The position numbers were made by a program, and so were the translations under genes. This document shows positions 25,412-32,903 of a stretch of 64,000 bases of DNA, piece by piece. Positions within the stretch are counted from its first letter, which is position 1; the number at the start of each line of letters is the position of its first letter. Source of the stretch: Flavobacterium cyclinae (GTDB lineage: Bacteria; Bacteroidota; Bacteroidia; Flavobacteriales; Flavobacteriaceae); NCBI RefSeq assembly GCF_021172145.1, contig NZ_CP089095.1:1798001-1862000 (forward strand), given 5' to 3'. The notes below the pieces were generated by a model that ran no database searches, had not been told where the DNA came from, and saw nothing but the letters and a program-made list of their open reading frames with translations.

Positions 25412-25650
25412 ATGCCTTACACAGTCTCACTAGAGATAAATATCACGTTGGCTACACAGCCGATTTAGCTACAAGAATAATTCGTCACAATCAAAAAAGC
25501 AAAGGATTTACTGGTTCAACTAACGATTGGATTTTGGTTTACCAAGAAGAATTTAATTCCCAAAGAGAAGCTATTCAAAGAGAAGAACAAATCAAAAACT
25601 GGAAAAGTAAAATCAAAATTCTAGAATTAATTCAAAAAAATAGCAATTAG
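25412..25650 (+). pseudogene. GIY-YIG nuclease gene, copy 1, frameshifted
   Basis: Compared with copy 2, it lacks 16 bp right after ATGCCTTACACAG. The lost segment lies between two copies of TACACAGT, so slippage between direct repeats explains it, and the reading frame is broken at codon 5. Beyond that the protein is intact in another frame: YTADLATRIIRHNQKSKGFTG, NDWILVYQEEFNSQREAIQRE, EQIKNWKSKIKILELIQKN. Its TAG stop lies inside the 5' end of tRNA-like copy 3. Intact size would be about 83 residues, the size of free-standing UPF0213/URI GIY-YIG proteins. Confidence 0.8.
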
Positions 25651-25735
25651 CTCTGTTGGTTCAGAGCATCCCGACTATATCGGGAGGGTCAGGGGTTCGA
25701 ATCCCTTTCCGAAATTCGGAACAAGTTATTGCCCA
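25641..25735 (+). pseudogene. tRNA-Val-like copy 3 with a 20-nt insertion
   Basis: The D arm (GCTCTGTTGGTTCAGAGC) and T arm (AGGGGTTCGAATCCCT) match the real tRNA-Val, and ATTGCCCA is present. The 5' acceptor strand is TAGCAAT, mismatched at positions 1-2; the anticodon arm is TCCCG-ACTATAT-CGGGA without the usual T33; and about 20 nt containing TTCCGAAATTCGGAA separate the T arm from the 3' acceptor strand. It is unlikely to be functional. Confidence 0.75.
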
Positions 25736-25738
25736 CTT

Positions 25739-25766
25739 AAATCCTACTTTTAGTAGGATTTTTTTA
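25739..25766 (+). terminator. Second copy of the tRNA-Val terminator
   Basis: The hairpin ATCCTAC-TTTTA-GTAGGAT and T-run after tRNA-like copy 3 is the same as after the real tRNA, showing that tRNA, terminator and nuclease gene were duplicated together. Confidence 0.75.
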
Positions 25767-25784
25767 TACCAAAATTTTAATTAT

Positions 25785-26036
25785 ATGCCTTACACAGTTT
25801 ACATTCTACACAGTCTCACTCGAGATAAATATTACATTGGATACACAGCCGATTTAGCTACAAGAATAATACGTCATAATCAAAAAAGCAGAAGATTTAC
25901 TGGTTCAACCAACGATTGGATTTTGGTTTACCAAGAAGAATTTAATTCCCAAAGCGAAGATATTTAAAGAGAAAAACAAATCAAAAACTGGAAAAATAAA
26001 ATCAAAATTCAAGAATTAATTCAAAAAAAAAGCTAA
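25785..26036 (+). pseudogene. GIY-YIG nuclease gene, copy 2, nonsense mutation
   Basis: The N-terminal 60 codons are intact and carry the family signature YTVYILHSLTRDKYYIGYT with RIIRHNQ after it. At codon 61 a TAA (25965-25967) stands where copy 1 has CAA, so a single C-to-T change truncates it. The frame continues beyond it with REKQIKNWKNKIKIQELIQKK to the stop at 26034-26036. The C-terminal part normally supplies structural and catalytic elements, so a 60-residue product is probably inactive. Confidence 0.8.
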
Positions 26037-26056
26037 TAGCTCTGTTGTTTCAGTGT
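26030..26056 (+). pseudogene. 5' tRNA remnant after GIY-YIG copy 2
   Basis: AGCTAATAGCTCTGTTGTTTCAGTG aligns (positions 26031-26055) with the acceptor and D-arm region of tRNA-like copy 3 with a few differences, then similarity ends. It marks the right boundary of the duplicated unit. Confidence 0.6.
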
Positions 26057-26135
26057 AAAATAGTAAACTAAAAGTACAAAGAATTTAATCCTGAACTTTT
26101 CACAAAAAGCAGATGAATAAAACTTCTTCATTTCT

Positions 26136-26143
26136 TATATTTG
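26136..26143 (+). promoter_or_regulatory. -7 promoter element (TATATTTG) of pepT
   Basis: An exact TAnnTTTG match 17 nt upstream of the pepT ATG. Confidence 0.5.
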
Positions 26144-26160
26144 TGTAAAATTTAAAAATC

Positions 26161-27405
26161 ATGCAACATATTATAGATCGTTTTATAAGCTACGTTACTA
26201 TAGACACCGAATCTGATCCAAACTCAGATACTACTCCAAGTACAAAAAAACAATTAGATCTAGCCAATCTTTTAGTAAAAGAACTAAAATCAATGGGGAT
26301 GACCGATGTAACTATCGATAAAAATGGTTACGTTATGGCTACTTTAGAAAGTAATGTAAAACACGAAGTTCCTACTATAGGTTTTGTTTCTCACTACGAT
26401 ACTACACCTGATTTTACTGGAGCAAATGTAAAACCACAAATTGTAAAAAATTATGACGGTGGTGATATCATCTTAAATAAAAAACAAAATATTGTTTTAT
26501 CACCAAGTTATTTCAAAGATTTACTTTTATACAAAGGACAAACTTTAATCACTACCGATGGAACAACTTTATTAGGTGCTGATGACAAAGCCGGAATTAC
26601 CGAAATTATGTCGGCAATGGAGTACTTAATCCAACATCCAGAAATCAAACACGGAAAAATTAGAGTAGGTTTCACACCTGATGAAGAAATTGGTCGTGGT
26701 GCACATAAATTTGATGTAGAAAAATTTGGTTGTGATTGGGCCTATACTATGGATGGAAGTCAAATTGGCGAACTAGAATATGAAAATTTCAATGCAGCTG
26801 GAGCTAAAATCACTTTTAAAGGAAAAAGCGTTCACCCAGGATATGCTAAAGGAAAAATGATTAATTCAATGTTGTTAGCCAACCAATTCATTTCTAAATT
26901 ACCAAAGAAAGAAATTCCTGAAAAAACTAAAGGTTACGAAGGTTTCTTCCACGTTGTTGGAATTTCAGGCAGTATTGAAGAAACAGTGGTTGAATTAATC
27001 ATTCGCGACCATAGTGCAAAAAAATTCAAAGAACGTAAAGAGTTCATTCATGAATTAGCCAATAAATTCAATAAAAAATGGCAAAAACAATTTGGAGAAG
27101 AAATAGTAATTGCCGAAGTTAAAGATCAATACTACAATATGAAAGAAAAGGTAAAACCTGTTTTTCATATCGTAGAAATTGCTGAAAAAGCCATGAAAGA
27201 ATTAGGTATTAAACCAATCATAAAACCAATTCGAGGAGGAACTGATGGTTGTCAATTATCGTACAAAGGATTACCTTGTCCTAATATTTTTGCTGGAGGT
27301 CACAATTTTCATGGAAAATACGAATATGTTCCTGTTGAAAGCATGGTAAAAGCTACTGAAGTAATTGTAAAAATTGCTGAAATTACAGCTACAACTAAAA
27401 AATAA
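26161..27405 (+). CDS. pepT: Peptidase T (tripeptide aminopeptidase)
   Basis: A 414-residue M20 metallopeptidase with two zinc ions. Motifs: [11 protein letters not shown] (metal His and Asp), GADDKAGI (bridging Asp), [11 protein letters not shown] (Glu ligands), [14 protein letters not shown] (dimerisation/substrate His) and the last metal His in [14 protein letters not shown]. It releases the N-terminal residue of tripeptides in the cytoplasm; there is no signal peptide. A terminator follows. Confidence 0.96.
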   Translation: MQHIIDRFISYVTIDTESDPNSDTTPSTKKQLDLANLLVKELKSMGMTDVTIDKNGYVMATLESNVKHEVPTIGFVSHYDTTPDFTGANVKPQIVKNYDGGDIILNKKQNIVLSPSYFKDLLLYKGQTLITTDGTTLLGADDKAGITEIMSAMEYLIQHPEIKHGKIRVGFTPDEEIGRGAHKFDVEKFGCDWAYTMDGSQIGELEYENFNAAGAKITFKGKSVHPGYAKGKMINSMLLANQFISKLPKKEIPEKTKGYEGFFHVVGISGSIEETVVELIIRDHSAKKFKERKEFIHELANKFNKKWQKQFGEEIVIAEVKDQYYNMKEKVKPVFHIVEIAEKAMKELGIKPIIKPIRGGTDGCQLSYKGLPCPNIFAGGHNFHGKYEYVPVESMVKATEVIVKIAEITATTKK

Positions 27406-27432
27406 ATCTATTTCTAAATAGATAACTATTAT

Positions 27433-27463
27433 AAAGACAAGTTATTTACAGCTTGTCTTTTTT
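27433..27463 (+). terminator. Terminator after pepT
   Basis: AAAGACAAG (27433-27441) pairs with CTTGTCTTT (27452-27460), loop of 10 nt, followed by T residues. Confidence 0.8.
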
Positions 27464-27509
27464 CGTATATTCGCAATTCTATTCTAATTCATCATTAATT
27501 TAATCAATT

Positions 27510-29750
27510 ATGTTTGAAAAAATAAACCTTAAAAAAGGCTTGACATTCGCCTTAATTTCAACCCTTTCTTTTTTGTCTATTGCACAAGAAAAACACCTTA
27601 AAAACATTAAACAGTTAACTTTCGGTGGCGATAATGCAGAAGCTTATTTTAATCCAAAAGGTGATAAATTAACACTTCAAGTAACCAATAAAGCATTTGG
27701 AGTTTCATGTGACCAAATCTACATGTTGGATTTACAAGCACGAGAATTCAACGAAAAGAGTTTGCAATTGGTTTCTACCGGAAAAGGAAGAACTACTTGT
27801 TCTTTTTATATGCCAGATGGAAAACATATTATTTACGCTTCAACACATGCGGCTGACCATGCTTGTCCTCCTCCTCCAAAACCGATAGATGGAAAATATT
27901 TATGGGCAATTTATCCAGAATTCGATATTTACATGGCAGATTTAAAAGGGAATATCGTAAAACAATTAACAAATTCTCCTGGATATGATGCAGAAGCTGT
28001 AGTTTCTCCAGACGGAAAGAAAATTGCTTTTACGAGTATTAGAAGTGGCGATTTAGAAATCTATGTAATGGATATCGATGGAAGTAATTTAAAACAAATC
28101 ACTTCTGGATTAGGATATGATGGAGGTTGTTTCTTTTCGCATGATAGCAAGAAAATTGTATTCCGTTCGTCTCGTCCAAAAACTCCTGAAGCGATTAAAG
28201 AATATAAAGATTTGTTGGCACAAAATTTAGTAGCTCCATCTGAAATGGAAATCTACACTTGTAACATAGATGGTTCTGATTTAAAACAAATTACAAATCT
28301 TGGAAAAGCTAATTGGGCACCTTACTTCCACCCTTCTGATAAGAAAATTATCTTTTCTTCAAATCATCATTCAACACGTGGATACGATTTTCAATTGTTT
28401 ATGATTGATATTAACGGTGAAAACTTACAACAAATAACTTGGGAAAGCGAATTTAATGCATTTCCAATGTTTTCACCTGATGGAAAAAAATTGGTATTCT
28501 CAAGTAACAGAATGCAAAGCAAACCTAGAGAAACCAATGTATTCATAGCAGATTGGGTTGAAGGAGATGCAGCTGAAATTGCTCAACCAAAATCGCTAAA
28601 AAAACACATTAGTTATTTAGCTTCCGATGAATTACAAGGACGTTTAACAGGTTCTGAAGGCGAGAAAAAAGCAGCCGATTACATTGCAAAAGAATTCAAA
28701 ACTTTAGGATTAAAACCTTATGCTAACAATAGTTATTTCCAAAAATTCAATTACAAAATAAAATTAAATCCTCATGCTACAGATGGTTCTGGTGATAAAG
28801 CCAATCACGGAACTAATGTTATTGCATTCTTAGACAATAAAGCTTCTAAAACCATTATTATTGGAGCACATTACGACCATTTAGGATTAAACGAACACAA
28901 CCATTCTACTAAACCTAATTCACATGGTGAAATTCATAATGGTGCTGATGACAATTCTTCCGGTGTTGCTGGAGTTTTGGAATTAGCTCGTATGCTATCA
29001 ACAAACAAAACCAAAGAAAATGCAAATTATATTTTTGCTTTATTTTCAGGTGAAGAAGATGGTTTAATTGGTTCAAAACATATGGCAGAAACTTTGAAGT
29101 CTTTATATCCAAATGTTGTTACCATGATTAACATGGACATGATTGGACGTTTAAATGCAGATAAAGCTTTGACTGTTGGTGGTGTGGGAACTTCGCCAGA
29201 ATTTTCGAATATTGTAACTAAAAATAAACCAGCTGGTTTTAATGTAACTTTAGACAATGCAGGACAAGGTCCTTCTGATCATACCTCTTTTTACCTAAAA
29301 GATATTCCAGTGTTGTTTTTCTTTACTGGAACTCATATGGATTATCATAAACCAAGTGATGATGAAGATAAAATTAATTATTATGGTGTAAGAAACATCA
29401 CGGATTATGTATTTAGAGTATGTTCTGAAATTGAAAAGTTAGAAAAAATTGAGTTTACTAAAACAACTATGAATTCAGAAAAAGTTGTTCCAAAATACAA
29501 AGTAACTTTAGGAATTATGCCTGATTACACCGATCATGGAGATGGTTTACATATTGATGGTGTTACCGATAATCGTCCAGCTCATGCAGCAGGAATATTA
29601 GCGGGTGATATTTTAGTAAAAATTGGTGATTGCGAAATTAAAGAAGTATACGGTTATATGGATTGCTTATCCAAATTAAGTGTTGGTGATGAAAAAGATG
29701 TAATCGTAATGCGAAATGGAAAACCTTTAACGCTTAAAGTTAAGTTTTAA
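27510..29750 (+). CDS. Secreted M28 peptidase with TolB-type propeller and PDZ domain
   Basis: A 746-residue exported protein (N-terminal hydrophobic segment ending SIAQ). Residues about 35-345 are WD40/PD40 beta-propeller repeats (SPDGKKIAFTSIRSGDLEIYV and similar). An M28 zinc aminopeptidase domain follows: GAHYDHLG (His454, Asp456), NGADDNSSGVAGVLELA, FSGEEDGLIGS, NMDMIGR and the last His in HMDYHKPSDDEDKINY. The C-terminus is PDZ-like (ITDNRPAHAAGILAGDILVKI in close form). No type IX C-terminal sorting domain is seen, so a periplasmic location is likely. It is its own transcription unit, ended by a terminator. Confidence 0.92.
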   Translation: MFEKINLKKGLTFALISTLSFLSIAQEKHLKNIKQLTFGGDNAEAYFNPKGDKLTLQVTNKAFGVSCDQIYMLDLQAREFNEKSLQLVSTGKGRTTCSFYMPDGKHIIYASTHAADHACPPPPKPIDGKYLWAIYPEFDIYMADLKGNIVKQLTNSPGYDAEAVVSPDGKKIAFTSIRSGDLEIYVMDIDGSNLKQITSGLGYDGGCFFSHDSKKIVFRSSRPKTPEAIKEYKDLLAQNLVAPSEMEIYTCNIDGSDLKQITNLGKANWAPYFHPSDKKIIFSSNHHSTRGYDFQLFMIDINGENLQQITWESEFNAFPMFSPDGKKLVFSSNRMQSKPRETNVFIADWVEGDAAEIAQPKSLKKHISYLASDELQGRLTGSEGEKKAADYIAKEFKTLGLKPYANNSYFQKFNYKIKLNPHATDGSGDKANHGTNVIAFLDNKASKTIIIGAHYDHLGLNEHNHSTKPNSHGEIHNGADDNSSGVAGVLELARMLSTNKTKENANYIFALFSGEEDGLIGSKHMAETLKSLYPNVVTMINMDMIGRLNADKALTVGGVGTSPEFSNIVTKNKPAGFNVTLDNAGQGPSDHTSFYLKDIPVLFFFTGTHMDYHKPSDDEDKINYYGVRNITDYVFRVCSEIEKLEKIEFTKTTMNSEKVVPKYKVTLGIMPDYTDHGDGLHIDGVTDNRPAHAAGILAGDILVKIGDCEIKEVYGYMDCLSKLSVGDEKDVIVMRNGKPLTLKVKF

Positions 29751-29765
29751 AATTTCATATAAAAG

Positions 29766-29803
29766 AAAAAGCCGAATTTCAAAAAATGAAATTCGGCTTT
29801 TTT
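29766..29803. terminator. Bidirectional terminator between the M28 peptidase and yajC
   Basis: GCCGAATTTC (29771-29780) pairs with GAAATTCGGC (29788-29797), with A-runs before and T-runs after; the two flanking genes converge on it. Confidence 0.88.
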
Positions 29804-29816
29804 ATTTAAAAAAATC

Positions 29817-30086
29817 TTATTTTGAAGCTAGTTTAGCACTCATTTCCATTGAAATGGCAGATTTTTCCATTTTAATTTTTCCTGCCATAGTTTCAACTAC
29901 AACAGTTTCTTCATTCATTTCAGCAATTTTACCGTGAATTCCAGCTTTTGTGATAATTCTATCTCCAACTTTTAAACCGGTTTCAAATGCTTTTTCTTTT
30001 TTTGCTCTTTGTTGTTGTGGTCTTATCAATAAAAAATAAAACACAGCAATCATTAATACTAATTGTATTGCTAAACTTGGATTCAT
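29817..30086 (-). CDS. yajC: Preprotein translocase subunit YajC
   Basis: An 89-residue protein with a single N-terminal membrane helix followed by the signature FYFLLIRPQQQRAKKEK and a small soluble domain with GDRIITKAGIHGKIAEMNEETVVVE. YajC accompanies SecDF at the translocon. It is the last gene of a nusB, DUF1573, yajC run. Confidence 0.96.
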   Translation of the reverse strand: MNPSLAIQLVLMIAVFYFLLIRPQQQRAKKEKAFETGLKVGDRIITKAGIHGKIAEMNEETVVVETMAGKIKMEKSAISMEMSAKLASK

Positions 30087-30112
30087 ATTATATTAATTAT
30101 GCTGCAAATAAA

Positions 30113-30571
30113 TTATTTAGCAGCTGGTGTTACATTGGCTTTAATTTTGAACATTTCATGTCCGTTTGCGGTATTTGTTTTAAGTGTTACCGTTTTTTCT
30201 TGTGATCCTGGTTTTCCTTTAGAATCAAAAGATACTTTTATTGGAGCTGAATCTCCTGGCTTAATTGGATCTTTAGGAGGTTGAGGAACAGTACAACCAC
30301 AACTTCCTTTAGCTTCATGAATAATTAAATCAGAATCGCCAACATTTTTAACCATAAATTCAGTTTCAACTATGGCACCTTCTGCTATTGTTCCAAAATC
30401 GTGTACTTCTTTATCGAATTCAACTTTTGCTAATCTTCCTGCGATTGCATTTTGTTCTTGAATTGCTTTCATGTCAGCCTCTGTAATTATATCAGCAGCA
30501 CTTTCTTGTTTGCAAGATGTTGCCATAAATACAAATGAAACTAACATTAAATTAATTGATTTTCTAATCAT
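30113..30571 (-). CDS. DUF1573 lipoprotein
   Basis: A 152-residue lipoprotein with lipobox MATSC (Cys20). The rest is one DUF1573 immunoglobulin-like domain: KEVHDFGTIAEGAIVETEFMVKNVGDSDLIIHEAKGSCGCTVPQPPKDPI, given as a landmark for residues 56-104 with the family GSCGCT core, ending in MFKIKANVTP. Such domains are very common in Bacteroidota and probably mediate protein contacts in the periplasm. It lies between nusB and yajC, 11 nt after nusB. Confidence 0.9.
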   Translation of the reverse strand: MIRKSINLMLVSFVFMATSCKQESAADIITEADMKAIQEQNAIAGRLAKVEFDKEVHDFGTIAEGAIVETEFMVKNVGDSDLIIHEAKGSCGCTVPQPPKDPIKPGDSAPIKVSFDSKGKPGSQEKTVTLKTNTANGHEMFKIKANVTPAAK

Positions 30572-30582
30572 ATCCTTAATTT

Positions 30583-31524
30583 TTATAATAAACCTCTACC
30601 TGATTTTTTTAATTTACCGTTTTGAGTAAATTCTTTTACCAAATTGTCTAAAATTCCGTTGATAAAAATACTACTTTTTGGTGTAGAATATTCTTTTGCA
30701 ATTTCTAAATATTCGTTAATTGTTACTTTAGCCGGAATAGATGGAAATTTCAACAACTCACAAATTGCCATTTTTAAAATAATAGTATCAATTTCTGCAA
30801 TACGTTCAACATCCCAATTAGGTGTTTTATCAATATATTCCTTAGATAACTCTAATTCGTTTAAAACAGTTTTTCGAAACAAATTCTTAACAAATTCCTT
30901 ATCATCTTCGTCTTTATATACTTTAGGAACACTAAAGAAGTCTTCTTCTCCTTTCAACTGTTTCAATTGTTTTACTATCAATGTATTAATTGAAGGTAAA
31001 TCATCTAACCAAGTTAATTTATAATCTTCTAAATAATCATATAAACGATCGCTTGGTGCAATTACTTCTGTATACAAATCAATTAGGAATTTTTTATCAT
31101 CTTCAAAACTCCCTTCAGGTTTTTGCATATATTCTTGATACATTTCACTTTCTTTAATTGTATCAATTAATGATAATATAATATCATCATTTAATTTCCA
31201 ATTGTTGATGTGATTATCTTGAATAGCTTCATTCAAAGTTTCTGATTCTGATAATAAAACCAAAACTTTATTCTTAATAAATTTAAAATTTGGATTTCGT
31301 TCTTCTTTAGTAGCTAAGTGTTTTTTTGAAGCTAAATCGATATATTCTTCTTCTTTATTTTTGATTTCAATAAGGGCTGAAAGCAATAAAAGATATAAGT
31401 TTTGAGTATTTTCGATACTTTGATAAAGAAATTTTTCTTCTTTATCTAGATTATCAGATTGATGTTGGTGCATAGCATAAATACTTTGCATTACTTTTAC
31501 ACGAATATGTCTTCTGTTTAACAT
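30583..31524 (-). CDS. nusB: Transcription antitermination factor NusB (long form)
   Basis: A 313-residue protein; the NusB fold is in the C-terminal third (LNELELSKEYIDKTPNWDVERIAEIDTIILKMAICELL, PAKVTINEYLEIAKEYSTPKSSIFINGILDNL, quoted as landmarks for about residues 215-300). It starts LNRRHIRVKVMQSIYAMHQ, a normal NusB N-terminus. Between the two is a helical insertion that makes it about twice the length of E. coli NusB; this long form is usual in Bacteroidota. NusB with S10 binds boxA in rRNA transcripts. Confidence 0.93.
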   Translation of the reverse strand: MLNRRHIRVKVMQSIYAMHQHQSDNLDKEEKFLYQSIENTQNLYLLLLSALIEIKNKEEEYIDLASKKHLATKEERNPNFKFIKNKVLVLLSESETLNEAIQDNHINNWKLNDDIILSLIDTIKESEMYQEYMQKPEGSFEDDKKFLIDLYTEVIAPSDRLYDYLEDYKLTWLDDLPSINTLIVKQLKQLKGEEDFFSVPKVYKDEDDKEFVKNLFRKTVLNELELSKEYIDKTPNWDVERIAEIDTIILKMAICELLKFPSIPAKVTINEYLEIAKEYSTPKSSIFINGILDNLVKEFTQNGKLKKSGRGLL

Positions 31525-31551
31525 ACTAATTAAGAACTTTATAAAATTAAG

Positions 31552-31588
31552 AGAGCGAAAAAGTTACCTTTTTCGCTCTGCAAAAATA
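31552..31588 (-). terminator. Hairpin after the dehydrogenase gene, overlapping the nusB promoter
   Basis: A perfect 12-bp stem (31552-31563 with 31568-31579, core AGAGCGAAAAAG) with a TTAC loop follows the dehydrogenase stop. Immediately next to it, at 31581-31588, the minus strand reads TATTTTTG, a -7 element facing nusB. Terminator and promoter are therefore packed within 40 bp. Confidence 0.7.
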
Positions 31589-31607
31589 CAATATTATTTA
31601 AAACGAA

Positions 31608-32711
31608 TTACTTCTTTAATTCATTTTTTGCATCATCAATTCTTTTTTGTGCAATTGAAAAAGCAGCTTGATGTGTAGTGATGTTATTATCATCTGCAAA
31701 TTTGAAAATTTCTAACGCAGTATTGTAGATATTTTCTGTTTTTTCCATAACCTGAGCATTAGACCATTTTACTAATTCAGAATACACATTAATTACTCCA
31801 CCAGCATTAATTAAGAAATCGGGAGCATATAAAATTCCTTTTTCTTTTAATAATTTTCCGTGAACCGATTCATTTGCTAATTGGTTATTAGCCGCACCAG
31901 CAATAATTGAAGCTTTGATATTGTTTATAGTAGCATCATTAATTGTTGCTCCTAAAGCACATGGTGCATAAATATCTACATCGGCACTATACAAATCTGA
32001 ACCTGTAAAAATTTTAGCTCCGTATTTTGCTCCTACTTGGTGAACTCTATCTTCGTTGATATCGGTAATAGTAACGATTGCACCACTTTCTGTTAAGTGT
32101 TGAACCAATACTTCACCTACGTGACCAATTCCTTGTACTAAAACACTTTTACCTTCTAAATTATCAGAACCGAATTTGTATTTAGCAGCTGCTTTCATTC
32201 CCATGAAAACACCGTAAGCAGTAACAGGAGAAGGATTTCCAGAACCACCTCTATCAACAGAAATTCCAGCAACGTGTTTTGTTACTTCGTTAACAGTATC
32301 CATATCTTTAGTTTCCATTCCTACATCTTCTGCAGTGATGTATTTTCCAGATAATGAATCTACAAATTGTCCAAAACGACGCATTAATTCAGGTGATTTT
32401 TGAGTTTTAGCATCGCCAATAATTACGGCTTTTCCTCCACCTAAATTCAATCCTGAAATAGAATTTTTATAGGTCATTCCTCTTGATAAACGTAAAACAT
32501 CATTCAATGCTTCCCATTCGTTAGTATAATTCCACATTCTAGTTCCTCCTAAAGCAGGTCCTAAAACTGTGTTATGAATTCCAATAATTGCTTTTAATCC
32601 TGTATCTTTGTCGTGACAAAATACAACTTGTTCATGACCATCAAAAGATACCTGACCAAAAACTGGATCTACTTTATGAAGCTCATTTGCTTTTAATAAT
32701 TCTGTTGTCAT
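31608..32711 (-). CDS. Glu/Leu/Phe/Val dehydrogenase (leucine/valine dehydrogenase-like)
   Basis: A 367-residue NAD-dependent amino-acid dehydrogenase. The catalytic domain has GPALGGTRMW, MTYKNSISGLNLGGGKAVI (catalytic Lys) and ITAEDVGMETKDMD (Asp). The nucleotide-binding domain has VQGIGHVGEVLVQHL and APCALGATIND, then AGAANNQLA. Length and motifs are nearer to leucine/valine/phenylalanine dehydrogenases than to the longer glutamate enzymes. It deaminates a branched-chain or related amino acid; the exact substrate is not determined by sequence. Confidence 0.9.
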   Translation of the reverse strand: MTTELLKANELHKVDPVFGQVSFDGHEQVVFCHDKDTGLKAIIGIHNTVLGPALGGTRMWNYTNEWEALNDVLRLSRGMTYKNSISGLNLGGGKAVIIGDAKTQKSPELMRRFGQFVDSLSGKYITAEDVGMETKDMDTVNEVTKHVAGISVDRGGSGNPSPVTAYGVFMGMKAAAKYKFGSDNLEGKSVLVQGIGHVGEVLVQHLTESGAIVTITDINEDRVHQVGAKYGAKIFTGSDLYSADVDIYAPCALGATINDATINNIKASIIAGAANNQLANESVHGKLLKEKGILYAPDFLINAGGVINVYSELVKWSNAQVMEKTENIYNTALEIFKFADDNNITTHQAAFSIAQKRIDDAKNELKK

Positions 32712-32903
32712 GCGATTTGAGTTGGTTGAAAATTATTCAATATTTAATTACAATATTACGAATAATTTTAAAATGATTCAAAAAATTATATTTATTTTAA
32801 TAATTTAGCAATAAAATGCTGTAAAATACGATAATCATTCATTATCAATTGATTACCTTTTTAATGAATTTGATGTAGAAATGTTATCGCACTTAAGAAT
32901 ACT

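Noticed and set aside
25163..25468. 101-codon open frame across the tRNA-like array
   Set aside because: It runs through D arms, anticodon hairpins and the functional tRNA-Val; its repeats reflect the 70-bp tRNA-like units, not a protein.
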